Part shown: in pieces, positions 8,870-18,164 of the stretch
Numbering within the stretch: the first letter of the stretch is position 1
Layout: each line of letters starts with the position of its first letter
DNA from: Imperialibacter sp. EC-SDR9
Lineage (GTDB): Bacteria; Bacteroidota; Bacteroidia; Cytophagales; Cyclobacteriaceae
DNA: 64,000 nt
Reading direction: 5' to 3'
NCBI RefSeq assembly: GCF_902498805.1
Contig: NZ_LR701587.1
Coordinates: 55,335-119,334 of the forward strand
Notes under the pieces: model-generated
Databases searched by the model: none
Told to the model about the DNA's origin: nothing
Seen by the model: the letters and a program-made list of their open reading frames with translations, nothing else
Program-made: the position numbers and the translations under genes

Positions 8870-9176
8870 ATATCTGAGAGATTTGATGTCTCAAAGGTAT
8901 GTCGCTCAATGGCCCTAAAAGTTGGCTTTAGGGAACCCTCCTTACTTGTGTCGGATGACTTTGGTCTTTGCTCTCACATGGCAGGTTTCTCACGTAAGAA
9001 ATTAAGTGGACTTGAAAGAAAAAGTCAATGTGGAAGCAAAAGCTTGCCTTAAATCCGGTTTACGTGAAGGCTGCGGATGTAAGGTTAAGTTGGTCATGAA
9101 ACGAAAAGGGCTCCAATTGGAGCCCTCTTTTGTTTCAAATAGTGAACGGAAAATTCAAAAAAGTTGATTTTACCTT
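8870..9176. other. Intergenic region with a terminator, no convincing gene
   Basis: About 307 bp separate the OmpA gene start from the transketolase gene end. I see the hairpin at about 9101-9127 and no gene. A GTG frame of about 50 codons that runs through the hairpin was considered and rejected. Confidence 0.6.
9101..9127 (-). terminator. Terminator of the transketolase/VWA operon
   Basis: A near-perfect hairpin (AGGGCTCCAATTGGAGCCCT) is flanked by an A run on the left and a T run on the right, so it could act in both directions. On the minus strand it lies about 50 bp beyond the stop of the transketolase C-terminal gene at 9177. Confidence 0.75.
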
Positions 9177-10139
9177 CTATTTCTTACGCTTTCGGTCTAT
9201 CGCTTTCAGCGCTGCTTCCACTATATGGGCTGCATTTAAGCCGTATTTTTCCATCAATTGTTCCGGTACACCGCTTTCACCAAAGCTATCTTTCACAGCA
9301 ACATATTCCTGTGGAAGCGGGCTGTGTGTTGCAAGGGTTTGAGCAATACTGTCTCCGAGGCCACCATTCATTTGGTGCTCTTCGGCGGACACTGCGCAAC
9401 CGGTTTTGGCCACCGAGTCAAGGATCGCTTTCTCATCCAGTGGTTTAATGGTGTGAATGTTAATGATTTCGGCGCTAATACCCTTCTCTCTTAGTATTTC
9501 TTCTGCCAGAACAGCCTCCCAAACAAGGTGACCAGTGGCAAAAATACTGACGTCGTTTCCTTCAACCAGCTTCAATGCCTTCCCAATTACGAAGGGCATG
9601 TCCTCTTTAATAAAGATTGGGACTTTCGGTCTTCCAAAGCGGAGGTATACAGGCCCTTCATATTTGGCAATAGCCACGGTAGCCTGTCTGGTTTGGTTGT
9701 AGTCACAAGGATTGATGACTGTCATTCCTGGCAGCATCTTCATCATACCAATATCTTCGAGGATCTGGTGTGTAGCACCGTCTTCTCCGAGGGTTACGCC
9801 TGCATGTGAGGCGCATATCTTCACGTTTTTCCCTGAATAGGCAATTGACTGACGAATCTGATCATAGACCCTTCCTGTAGAAAAGTTAGCGAAAGTACCG
9901 GTGAAGGGAATCTTGCCTCCGATGGTAAGGCCAGCAGCAATGCCCATCATGTTGGCTTCGGCAATGCCTACCTGAAAAAATCGTTCTGGAAACTCCTTAA
10001 TAAAGGCATCCATTTTTAATGAGCCGATAAGGTCGGCACAAAGGGCAACAACATTGGGGTTTTGCTGGCCAGCCTCTAGCAAGCCTACTCCGAAGCCAGA
10101 GCGGGTGTCGTTTTTTCCGAGTATTTCAAATTTCGTCAT
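9177..10139 (-). CDS. Transketolase, C-terminal (pyrimidine-binding) subunit
   Basis: A 320-residue protein matching the second half of transketolase. It has the pyrimidine domain (DLIGSLKMDAF, FFQVGIAEANMMGIAAGL with the catalytic Glu) and the C-terminal domain (HTIKPLDEKAIL, EEHQMNGGLGD). Split transketolases need the separate N-terminal subunit, which is encoded two genes upstream at 11549-12400 in the same operon. Together they shuttle two-carbon units in the non-oxidative pentose phosphate pathway, using thiamine diphosphate. Its start codon overlaps the stop of the VWA gene (ATGA at 10136-10139), so translation is coupled. The two halves are usually adjacent; here a third gene lies between them. 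Confidence 0.92.
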   Translation of the reverse strand: MTKFEILGKNDTRSGFGVGLLEAGQQNPNVVALCADLIGSLKMDAFIKEFPERFFQVGIAEANMMGIAAGLTIGGKIPFTGTFANFSTGRVYDQIRQSIAYSGKNVKICASHAGVTLGEDGATHQILEDIGMMKMLPGMTVINPCDYNQTRQATVAIAKYEGPVYLRFGRPKVPIFIKEDMPFVIGKALKLVEGNDVSIFATGHLVWEAVLAEEILREKGISAEIINIHTIKPLDEKAILDSVAKTGCAVSAEEHQMNGGLGDSIAQTLATHSPLPQEYVAVKDSFGESGVPEQLMEKYGLNAAHIVEAALKAIDRKRKK

Positions 10140-11536
10140 CTACCGTATAGTTTGATGGTTTCTGTGGAACCAGTTCTTATGCTGAATTTCTTTATTTCTG
10201 TAAACTTACTGCCGTTTGCGCTTTGTGCACGAAACACAAATTTATACTCTCCGGGCTGAATAGCGCTAACAAATGAGGTGATATTTCCGGGAAAGTTACA
10301 AACCCACTCCTGCGACCCATCGGGGTTGATTTTGTAGAGACTCCCAATGCCCCGCACGCCCATAGTCAGGTTGAGAACTCCCGGCCCCGGAAGGGTAATG
10401 GAATTGTCCTGAGAAGGCTTTATAGTATAGCCCCTTATAAAGGTGCGGGGAAAAGTTTGCACTTCAATGTCGTAGGTGCCGGCCAGGTAAAGAAAGGGCT
10501 CAGTTAGTTTTTGGATATTGAGACTCTGTGTTTGACCCGGCAAGCGTACCGATGCCTGCACCGGATTACTGTACTCTGAGGCACCGGGCATTTGAAAAAC
10601 CAAGTTGCCCTGGGGGGTAGGGATGTCGATTATATTGTGGATGCCACCTACAAGTGCCACATTTCTTTTTACCACAGGGGGTACTGTATTGGCCACCACG
10701 TCATAAGTGAGCACCGCATCGAGGATTACCGAGTCGGGACGTCCCAGTTTGTCCCTGTAGTGTACAAAGTCGTAAACGGACTGCCGTGTGACTGTATTAA
10801 TAAAACTGACGTTCACATCGGTGACGATTGGGGCATTGTTTTCATTGAGTAGCTCCACACTGGCCGTGGTTTCCATGAGGGTTTGCCTCAGCACTTCGTT
10901 GAGAGACTTTTTGAACCTGGGTACATCGGTGGCGTCGAAGTATTTACCCAGACATTCGAAGTTCTTCTCGTATTCTAACCCCAGGCCCAGGCCAATAACG
11001 AAGGGCTTCAGGAAGATATTCTTCGACTGCAGCGCTTTGGAAACGGCACACGGATCACCTTCGCAGCTCTCAATTCCATCGGTGATAATAATGACGACAT
11101 TTCTATAACCGTCGACTTTGGGGAAGTCGTTGGCGGTTTGCTCCAGCGAATAAGCAATGGGCGTGTTGCCTTGCGGTGTGAGCTGATATAGCTTGGCCCG
11201 GATGTCACGATGGTTCTTTGCTGAAAAACCCACTTCCAGCTTGGTGTCTGTGCAGTTATTATAAGCCCGGGCATATTGGTGGCCATACACTCTCAGCGCC
11301 AGTTCCACATTGGGGTTGACGCTCAATGAGTCAACAAGATCCGACAGCAGCTTTGTGGCTACATCAATTCGACGCACGCTTCCAAGCTTTGCCAGCATAC
11401 TGCCGGAGGCATCAAGCAAAAACAAGATGCGTGTTTTTTCCGGCGGCTTTTGCTTGTACAACTGAGCGAACACAGGAAAGCTGAAAAGACTTAGCAGTCC
11501 CGCAATAACGGTAGCTTTCCTGAGTAGGTTTTTCAA
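10136..11536 (-). CDS. Secreted von Willebrand factor A (VWA) protein
   Basis: A 466-residue protein with a signal peptide (VIAGLLSLFSFPVFAQ). A VWA domain spans about residues 35-230, with the MIDAS metal site DASGS (D42, S44, S46) and TDGIESCEGDPC later. The rest is predicted beta-rich, with no domain I recognise, and ends in a C-terminal IRTGSTETIKLYGR. VWA domains bind proteins through a divalent cation. The protein should act in the envelope or outside the cell, so its position between the two cytoplasmic transketolase subunits is odd. It is 12 bp from the upstream transketolase gene and overlaps the downstream one by 4 bp, so all three are surely cotranscribed. Any functional link to sugar metabolism is unproven. 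Confidence 0.85.
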   Translation of the reverse strand: MKNLLRKATVIAGLLSLFSFPVFAQLYKQKPPEKTRILFLLDASGSMLAKLGSVRRIDVATKLLSDLVDSLSVNPNVELALRVYGHQYARAYNNCTDTKLEVGFSAKNHRDIRAKLYQLTPQGNTPIAYSLEQTANDFPKVDGYRNVVIIITDGIESCEGDPCAVSKALQSKNIFLKPFVIGLGLGLEYEKNFECLGKYFDATDVPRFKKSLNEVLRQTLMETTASVELLNENNAPIVTDVNVSFINTVTRQSVYDFVHYRDKLGRPDSVILDAVLTYDVVANTVPPVVKRNVALVGGIHNIIDIPTPQGNLVFQMPGASEYSNPVQASVRLPGQTQSLNIQKLTEPFLYLAGTYDIEVQTFPRTFIRGYTIKPSQDNSITLPGPGVLNLTMGVRGIGSLYKINPDGSQEWVCNFPGNITSFVSAIQPGEYKFVFRAQSANGSKFTEIKKFSIRTGSTETIKLYGR

Positions 11537-11548
11537 AATGAGTTGGGT

Positions 11549-12400
11549 TTAGTAATCCCCTAAGGTCTCTTCGAGCTGCCCCAGAGCCTCTGCCAGTTGC
11601 TCGTCGTTGGGAGCTACACCATGCCATTTGTGGCTGCCCATCATAAAGTCGACACCGGCGCCCATTTCCGTTTTCATCAGGTTCATAACCGGCTTGCCTT
11701 TGCCAGCCAGACTTTTCGCTTTCTGAAGAGCAGCTAAAATGCCCTCCATATCGTTGCCGTTCGACTCTATTACTTCCCAGCCGAATGCCTCATATTTGGC
11801 ACGCAGGTCACGCAGGTCGTTGATTTTGGCAGTGGGGCCGTCAATCTGCTGACCATTCCAGTCGATGGTAGCGATAAGGTGATCCAGCTTATGGTTAGGA
11901 GCGTACATGGCGGCTTCCCATACCTGGCCTTCCTGCTGCTCGCCATCACCCATGAGCACATAAACAAAGCTATCGTCTTTATTAAGTCTTTTTGCTTCGG
12001 CTGCACCAATGGCCACAGACATTCCCTGGCCCAGTGAGCCCGAAGCAATTCTGATACCTGGCAGGTGCTCGTGTGTGGCAGGGTGCCCTTGCAGACGAGA
12101 GTTGATCTTACGGAAAGTGGCCAGCTCTTTTACAGGAAAATAACCGCTATGAGCAAGTACGCTGTAGAAAACAGGAGAAATATGCCCGTTTGAAAGGAAA
12201 AATAAGTCTTCGCCTTTCGCATCCATGTTGAATTTTGGATCGTGGTTCATCTCATGGAAGTAGAGGGCTACAAAGAAGTCGGTGCAGCCAAGAGAACCAC
12301 CAGGGTGGCCTGACTGACATGAGTGTACCATACGAACAATGTCACGACGCACTTGCGACGCTATAGCTTTCAATTCTGCAACTGATTTCTTCTCTGCCAT
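11549..12400 (-). CDS. Transketolase, N-terminal (thiamine diphosphate-binding) subunit
   Basis: A 283-residue protein matching the first half of transketolase. The GHPGGSLGCTDFFVALYF segment near residue 33 and the thiamine-diphosphate motif GDGEQQEGQ...NHKLDHLIATIDWNGQ (from about 148) are intact. It pairs with the C-terminal subunit at 9177-10139 to make a functional enzyme of the pentose phosphate pathway in the cytoplasm. It is the first gene of a three-gene operon that also holds the VWA protein. A defence-type gene pair ends 170 bp upstream on the same strand. Confidence 0.93.
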   Translation of the reverse strand: MAEKKSVAELKAIASQVRRDIVRMVHSCQSGHPGGSLGCTDFFVALYFHEMNHDPKFNMDAKGEDLFFLSNGHISPVFYSVLAHSGYFPVKELATFRKINSRLQGHPATHEHLPGIRIASGSLGQGMSVAIGAAEAKRLNKDDSFVYVLMGDGEQQEGQVWEAAMYAPNHKLDHLIATIDWNGQQIDGPTAKINDLRDLRAKYEAFGWEVIESNGNDMEGILAALQKAKSLAGKGKPVMNLMKTEMGAGVDFMMGSHKWHGVAPNDEQLAEALGQLEETLGDY

Positions 12401-12570
12401 GGATGTTTGGTCTTAAAAATGATTACGGATTCAAAGGTAATGAATGTCAGAAAATATGGAGGGATAAAGTGGGGGAAAGTTGTGGCCGTCTACGATCAGA
12501 CTTCCAATTACAACAGTTAGCTTATTTCAATTCGGTTATCTGGAACGCTTTCTCACTGTGGGGCCAAAGA

Positions 12571-13461
12571 CTAAAGTTGATAGGTAATAAGAAACTCGTC
12601 GAAGGCATTGTTTGTAAATGTCTTTTGAATAGTAGTAGCCAACAACGGTGTTATAACAAGGCCGAAATTATTGAATGCAAAAATGCTGAGAAGTGAGAAT
12701 GGCTTCTCGGGATTGCAGTTGTCTTTCATTTCCTGGAAAACTTGATGTAGTGCCGCATTTAGGTGAGGCTCAGACTGATCTATCATAAAGTATACAGTAA
12801 AAGCATCGTTTATTCTAACAACGATTCTATCAACTATGCTTTGCCTTCGATACTTCAAGTTGTCTCGATTCAAGTTGCAAATTGAGATAGTGTTTGATCC
12901 TCTTTTGATTGGATCGACACCTTTTATTTTCCCCTTATTGTCAAATGAAAAGCAATTTTCTGGCCTATCTATGTCAGGGTGCAGTAAATACGGCTGCTCA
13001 CCAAGAAGGTATTGTGAGTCGGCTCTACACGACGTTTTTTCAAGAGAGCCGCTGTCGAAGATTGGCAAATGAACCCGGTGTCCGATTACAGGGAATTTAT
13101 TTCCTTTGCCGCCTTCCGTGTTACAGTATCTGCATGATGGAATCAAATTAGTCCATTCATAACACAACCAGTAATAGCCAGGGTGGCTCTTGACGCCAGT
13201 GACGCTTTTCTTCGGTCGGTAATGCTCAATTTCGGGTTTAAATTCGATTGACTCGCAATACACGCATTTGTTGTAATAGATTTTCTTTAGCAAATCCCTT
13301 ACGATGTAAGTCTTTTTTCCATTTATTGTTTGCGTAGCATTGTAAATACTAGTGGAAATTTTTTCTGAATTGCCAGTTCTGGCAATTTCTTCCCACTCAT
13401 TATTGGCGTTTGTTAGTGGAAGAGGGGGTTGGTATAAAAACCTTCTTCGGTTACCTATCAT
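12571..13461 (-). CDS. ptuB: Septu-like HNH endonuclease (PtuB/TIGR02646 type)
   Basis: A 296-residue HNH nuclease. Two CxxC pairs (C66/C69, C110/C113) frame the active site EHYRPK (E79, H80) and the GGKGNKFP tail, the pattern of the TIGR02646 family that includes the PtuB nuclease of Septu and of the retron Ec78 system. Its start overlaps the stop of the upstream ATPase gene by 4 bp (ATGA at 13458-13461), so the two are translationally coupled. In known Septu systems the ATPase holds the HNH protein and releases its DNA cleavage after phage infection. That role is inferred for this pair from domain order and coupling. No reverse transcriptase lies beside it, unlike retron versions. Confidence 0.8.
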   Translation of the reverse strand: MIGNRRRFLYQPPLPLTNANNEWEEIARTGNSEKISTSIYNATQTINGKKTYIVRDLLKKIYYNKCVYCESIEFKPEIEHYRPKKSVTGVKSHPGYYWLCYEWTNLIPSCRYCNTEGGKGNKFPVIGHRVHLPIFDSGSLEKTSCRADSQYLLGEQPYLLHPDIDRPENCFSFDNKGKIKGVDPIKRGSNTISICNLNRDNLKYRRQSIVDRIVVRINDAFTVYFMIDQSEPHLNAALHQVFQEMKDNCNPEKPFSLLSIFAFNNFGLVITPLLATTIQKTFTNNAFDEFLITYQL

Positions 13462-14630
13462 TTATTCTTTTCAGATAACGATTTTAGTAAATCTTCCTCC
13501 AGAGAAGAGCCTTTGAACTTTTTGAGCCTTTTTTGAAGCTCTTTGTTAACAACAATTTCATTGAAGGAGTCTTCCGTTCGTATTCTTGATTTTCCAGTAT
13601 GAGAGGTTGGGAATATATCCTGAAGACCAAAAATTGGAGATGTTAGGATGGCGTTAGGCAAAAAGTCTTTCATCTGGCTTTCAAACTCTTCTAGTCTTTC
13701 AAGCGTAATTCCGTCGGAGGTGTTCCTATTAACTTTCAAGAAAACACTTCCAACTGGTGCCCCCAAGAGCGGAATCGGACTGTGTGTGGATGATATAAAC
13801 TGTATGCCTGGAAATATCTTAGTTAAAAGACTAGGAAGTTTTTTTTGCCATTTAGGGTGGAAATGAAGGTCAAGCTCATCAATTATCACGATTCCCTTAA
13901 GCTCCGATGGTGTGTGTACTTCAGGCTGACGTTTGAAGAGCTTTAATACCATATCTCCAACCATGGAAATAATACTCCGGTAGCCAGAGGCCAATTCCTG
14001 TAAGGACATTTTCTCGTAAGGATTTCCTTCATTGTCTTGTTCAATATATAAGACCTTGTCAGTTTTGAAATCAACCTCAATGTCTTTCAGTCCCAACAGA
14101 TCAATAAGTAGTTTTTTGACGGAAGTATATTTTGCCTTGAATTCAGAATCTTCTTGTTTGGAATACCACCTAGTGAATTGGTATTCAATATTTTCTAAAA
14201 GTGACTGTGAAGAATAAAGGCTAATTGTGGGTGATGATTTTACGTGAGAGCTTTCGATATATGTGTCAAGCCGTGAAGATCCATAGCATGCTAGATATCT
14301 GAAATCGGCAGACGACCATCTTTCTTTAGAAAGAAATAAATTTCCAGATATATTTTCGTTCGCAATCCCCCACTTCTCCGAGGATCCAAAAAGCTCAGAT
14401 TCAATAGAGAACTCAATTTGATTGATCTTAAAAGAGGAAATATGCTCTTCCCATCCCGCAAGTGAAGAAGCAATTGCCTGTAAAATGGAAGTTTTCCCAA
14501 AACCGTTTTCTCCAGTAAGGAAAATCCAAGGTGCACCTTCTGGAAGGCCATCAAGACTAATTTCCTTAATTCCCTTGAAGTTTTGGAAGTGGATTTTCTT
14601 AAGTGAATATTTCCTTTGCGTTTCTATCAT
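13458..14630 (-). CDS. ptuA: Septu-like AAA/ABC-type ATPase (PtuA type)
   Basis: A 390-residue ATPase of the SMC/ABC-like AAA group. It has Walker A GENGFGKTS (residues 40-48), a signature-like LASGYRS, Walker B IVIIDELDLHFHP and a switch-like FISSTHSP. Such ATPases, placed immediately upstream of an HNH gene, form Septu-type anti-phage systems. It is shorter than many PtuA proteins (often around 500 residues), so it may be a compact variant or belong to a related ATPase-HNH group. The short spacer upstream (14631-14728) has no other gene, and the pair is bordered by housekeeping-type genes, as expected of an inserted defence module. Confidence 0.75.
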   Translation of the reverse strand: MIETQRKYSLKKIHFQNFKGIKEISLDGLPEGAPWIFLTGENGFGKTSILQAIASSLAGWEEHISSFKINQIEFSIESELFGSSEKWGIANENISGNLFLSKERWSSADFRYLACYGSSRLDTYIESSHVKSSPTISLYSSQSLLENIEYQFTRWYSKQEDSEFKAKYTSVKKLLIDLLGLKDIEVDFKTDKVLYIEQDNEGNPYEKMSLQELASGYRSIISMVGDMVLKLFKRQPEVHTPSELKGIVIIDELDLHFHPKWQKKLPSLLTKIFPGIQFISSTHSPIPLLGAPVGSVFLKVNRNTSDGITLERLEEFESQMKDFLPNAILTSPIFGLQDIFPTSHTGKSRIRTEDSFNEIVVNKELQKRLKKFKGSSLEEDLLKSLSEKNK

Positions 14631-14728
14631 ACCTATTGCTAAGATAACACAAGATTTGTTAACTGTGATGATGTTGATTACAGAGAACAGCCTTTATTGC
14701 TCAATTATGTTCTTTTTAAAACCATTTT

Positions 14729-17596
14729 CTATTTTATCAAATACCACACATACCCATTCGCCGGGACATCCACTTCCAACCTGATGCCATACTCCCTGTC
14801 GAGATCATAAGTCTTGGCCACTCCATCCCTTTCGCTGACAACCGCCTTTTGTGACAAGCCTGTATAATACAAAGGCACATAAATCTCTTTCTTGACGGGC
14901 ACGTCCAATGGATTGTAAACCGACAGCAGCCCTTTTTCCTCACCACCTGGGTTCACATTCAGCCAGTAGTCGATGTCCCGTCCATCGGGCCGCCGCATGT
15001 GGATAATGTCTCCCTCCAGCACACTGCGATGCGCTTTGTACCAGTCCACCCAGCCTTTTACCATGACTTTGGTTTCCTCCGTGTCATAGAGCCTGGGGCC
15101 ACGGTAGCAGGCTTGCACGCCGCCGCCAAGGTTGCTGGTGATCATGCCCTCATAATGATCAAGGTGTTCATTCATCGGTTCGATGGTGGCAGCGGCTCCA
15201 CCGCCATGGTACTCCGTCAGCGGCACAAACATCCAGCCCATCGCTGACTGCTTGGTCCATGAACCGTCGTAAATGTTTTGTCGGGTGTGGACGAGCTGCT
15301 GAGCACGGGGAAGGCTCCAGTTGACCTCCCGGTAGCCCATCCCCAATTTGTTAGACCCGGCGAGGTAATAATAGTCGGGCACATTGAGATAAATGCCCTG
15401 GCTGCGGCACCATTGGTAGAACTCAGAGATCACCTGGTATTGGTTCCATTGCGAATCCTCGTAGCCACGATGGCCAGGATGATCGTGAGAAGTGCAGACA
15501 TCGCCAGGATAGGAGCCGTCGTGCTCCAACAAGGTGAACCCGGTTTGCTGGTAGAAGTTGTAGAGTTTTTGGAAGTAGGCCTCTCCCCACTCACTGCCAA
15601 TGCAGGGGGAGTTACCAAAGGTCGGTGTCATTCCCTCAGGCATCACCACATCTTGCCCGTTGCCGATTTTTCTGGAAGCGAGCAGAGAATAGCCGCCAAT
15701 TTCCACGCCTTTACTTTTGGCATAGTCGGCATACTTTTTCATTTCGGCCAGGTATTCCGGGCTGTTGTTTTCAATATCGAAGCCGCTGCCGAACGTCAGG
15801 ATCACCATTTCAAACCCGACCTCAGCTGCCTGATCAATAGCCACTTTCACCCGATCCCAGTCTGCAAAGCGGGCGTGCATCATCAGAGGATTCTCTGTCG
15901 TCCATGGCGCCAGTGTCCGGTACATTTTTCGCTGTGCAAGGCCTTTTCGCTCTCTGTCGTAACTGTCGAACGGCATAACGAAGGTGCGGAAAGAAGTGAA
16001 GCTCTTGCCTGGTGCGATCAACTGACCTGGCCCGACTTCCGGACTCACCTTCAACAGGCAGGGCGTCAGCTTGAGGTAGTTGACCTGGGTATTATATTCC
16101 TGATCGGGGCCCCAGTGCACCACATGATGGTTGGCATCGTCCGCATCGAAGCTGGCAAAGGCCATGTCTGTTTCCACATGGATATTGGGTGTATGTGGTA
16201 GGTATTTTCGTGCTTCGACTGCTGAGCCATCCTCCACAGCAGCAATAATTTCGCTGGTGAACCGATCCAGCGTGACTGCGGATTTGGATTGATTGTCAAT
16301 GGTGATCCATTTCGCCATCACGGGAATGCCGTCGTAGAGCTCGTAGTGTACCGATACTTTGATGGCCTGGCTGGCTTCTTTTGGGGCAGCGTCAGTAGCC
16401 GTTTGGTTGTAGTCGCCGTAGGCAGCAAAGTGGGTGACATGCAGTCTCACCAACTCTCCTAAGTCATCTTTATTGTCTGTTGCCTGCCCTTTGGCATCCA
16501 TCTTTCCAATTCGGACGCTTGTAGGTTTTCCCTTTTGCGGTGCCAGCTTCTCTACCAATCGCCACGTTTCGTTGGGAAGTTTGGCTTCACAATAGATACC
16601 CGACATATCCCATCTGATGCGCAAGCTGACTGCACCGCTAAACTCAGGGTTGACTCTTTCGCCAGCCGTCTTGGTCTGTTTCTCACCATCCCAAACAGAG
16701 AATAGTGACCTTCCCTGGTCGTTAACATGACCGCCGGGTGTCAAAGAAAATTTAATAATTCGGTCAGGGTAAATCAGGGCCAGACCGGGTGCCCAGTCAC
16801 CACTTTGGTCTGTACCCGGGTCAATCGTTGTCTCCACCAGACGCACATCTCCCGTGAGACTTCGTTCTACAGCAACACCGGTGTTCTGCGGTGTGTAGAT
16901 TTCGCCGACTTTTCCTTCGTTGATAAAAGAGCTTCTGGAGTGAGCCTTCGAAACAGTCGTTTTCCATGCTGCATCCAGCGCTTTGAAATCAGTTGCCATC
17001 AATTGCTTTCTACCATAGTCGCTGGGCAACGACTTTCCCGATTGAACCAGCTCCTCAGGTAAGGGCATGCGGTAATCCATTCGGAGATGCACGCCTTTCG
17101 GAGGCCAGTCGAGGTTTGCCGCATGATGTCGGAACTGCTTCCATTCAAAAGGTGCTTTGGGCTCGCTTACCTCATAGCCGGTAAATTGCAGAGAAGCTTG
17201 ATCATTGGTCAGCTGGTCGATCCATTCCGTGCGCAGGTAAGCATAGTTTGGCTGACCTTTGAGGCCACCCACTGTGTAGGGAATGCCGTCAATGGTGATT
17301 TCAGCCTCTGGTTTTACGCCTCGCAGAAGGCTCTCGCCTGTCATCAGGTTGTCGAGGCCTACCGTGGCTGCGTTGGGAGCCAGGCGAAAGGTTCGCCGGA
17401 TGAGGCCGTTGGAAAGAGCGATTTCTTTCGGCGACTGCCCCTGATATATTTCTGCTTTGAAAGCTGAATTGTCCAGCAGCCAGTCTGCGGCCGGTTTGGG
17501 TGGGTGAGGAGGCTCTGTCAGGAGGTGGGATTGTGCAGCTGCCGGAGCGAGGGAGATACATGCAAGAACTAAGAAGGCGAGGCGACCAATGAGCAT
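14729..17596 (-). CDS. Secreted glycoside hydrolase, alpha-galactosidase-like (clan D type)
   Basis: A 955-residue exported protein with signal peptide (RLAFLVLACISLAPAAAQ). A beta-sandwich N-terminal part (residues ~25-550) is followed by a (beta/alpha)8-like region: VILTFGSGFDIENN, YAKSKGVEIGGYSLL, FTLLEHDGSYPGD (a likely catalytic Asp), LNVPDYYYLAG and GWMFVPLTEYHGGG. A C-terminal beta domain closes it. The order resembles alpha-galactosidases (GH27/GH36) and related clan members. The sequence lacks the usual GH36 KWDxN motif, so the exact family and substrate are open. Placement near other glycosidases fits use of plant or algal glycans. The gene is likely a single transcript. Confidence 0.72.
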   Translation of the reverse strand: MLIGRLAFLVLACISLAPAAAQSHLLTEPPHPPKPAADWLLDNSAFKAEIYQGQSPKEIALSNGLIRRTFRLAPNAATVGLDNLMTGESLLRGVKPEAEITIDGIPYTVGGLKGQPNYAYLRTEWIDQLTNDQASLQFTGYEVSEPKAPFEWKQFRHHAANLDWPPKGVHLRMDYRMPLPEELVQSGKSLPSDYGRKQLMATDFKALDAAWKTTVSKAHSRSSFINEGKVGEIYTPQNTGVAVERSLTGDVRLVETTIDPGTDQSGDWAPGLALIYPDRIIKFSLTPGGHVNDQGRSLFSVWDGEKQTKTAGERVNPEFSGAVSLRIRWDMSGIYCEAKLPNETWRLVEKLAPQKGKPTSVRIGKMDAKGQATDNKDDLGELVRLHVTHFAAYGDYNQTATDAAPKEASQAIKVSVHYELYDGIPVMAKWITIDNQSKSAVTLDRFTSEIIAAVEDGSAVEARKYLPHTPNIHVETDMAFASFDADDANHHVVHWGPDQEYNTQVNYLKLTPCLLKVSPEVGPGQLIAPGKSFTSFRTFVMPFDSYDRERKGLAQRKMYRTLAPWTTENPLMMHARFADWDRVKVAIDQAAEVGFEMVILTFGSGFDIENNSPEYLAEMKKYADYAKSKGVEIGGYSLLASRKIGNGQDVVMPEGMTPTFGNSPCIGSEWGEAYFQKLYNFYQQTGFTLLEHDGSYPGDVCTSHDHPGHRGYEDSQWNQYQVISEFYQWCRSQGIYLNVPDYYYLAGSNKLGMGYREVNWSLPRAQQLVHTRQNIYDGSWTKQSAMGWMFVPLTEYHGGGAAATIEPMNEHLDHYEGMITSNLGGGVQACYRGPRLYDTEETKVMVKGWVDWYKAHRSVLEGDIIHMRRPDGRDIDYWLNVNPGGEEKGLLSVYNPLDVPVKKEIYVPLYYTGLSQKAVVSERDGVAKTYDLDREYGIRLEVDVPANGYVWYLIK

Positions 17597-17664
17597 AAAC
17601 AGGCGTTGTTTTTTGCACTTAAATTACACAATCTACCTCCTTAAACAGCAAAGCTTCAATTTTT

Positions 17665-18153
17665 TCAACCGCTATTTGGAGAAGTGCCCGGAGACCGAAA
17701 TTTCCAGAGATAATCCAAATTATCCTTTTTCAGAATAAACCAAGCAGATAAAGATACGGTGACAGAGAATGGAAAGGCTGAGTAGATGCCAAATGGTGCA
17801 ATACATGCGAGAAACAAGATGATGCCTGAACTTGCCAACTTTATCCACCAGTTGTTAAGTAGCATGCCGATAGCAATCATTGCCTGACCAATAGCGATAA
17901 TGCTGACAACTGCAGTAATGTGTTGACTGAACCATCCTGTGATGAAAACCTTGTAACACTCCAACACAGATGGTTCTGCGTACATCAGGTAGGCTTCCGG
18001 AGTAGTGTGACAGGTAAAGTAATTGAACCAGCTTGCCCCGGCAAATAATAAAACGAATAGCAATCGGGCCAGTTTGGGCCATTTTATCGCCACTAGCAAG
18101 AAGAACAAGCCCACGACATTTGAAATAGTGTAAGCTATGTAAATTGCTTCCAT
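17665..18153 (-). CDS. Hypothetical integral membrane protein
   Basis: A 162-residue protein with about four hydrophobic segments (for example ISNVVGLFFLLVAI, LLFVLLFAGASWF, ITAVVSIIAIG, GIILFLACIAPFG), and a short soluble tail rich in Pro/Ser. No family was recognised. It starts 11 bp after the stop of the 54-aa gene and so likely shares one transcript with it and with the upstream gene ending at 18326. Function unknown; role at the inner membrane is inferred only from hydrophobicity. Confidence 0.75.
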   Translation of the reverse strand: MEAIYIAYTISNVVGLFFLLVAIKWPKLARLLFVLLFAGASWFNYFTCHTTPEAYLMYAEPSVLECYKVFITGWFSQHITAVVSIIAIGQAMIAIGMLLNNWWIKLASSGIILFLACIAPFGIYSAFPFSVTVSLSAWFILKKDNLDYLWKFRSPGTSPNSG

Positions 18154-18164
18154 GGGGATTTAAG

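Noticed and set aside
8995..9150. GTG ORF of about 50 codons with a Cys-rich segment before the transketolase terminator
   Set aside because: It runs through the hairpin at 9101-9127, starts with GTG and has no homologue I recognise.
15278..16201. 307-codon plus-strand ORF antisense to the 955-aa glycosidase
   Set aside because: It is a mirror of the real gene, shows no domain or signal, and its amino-acid pattern is typical of an antisense frame.
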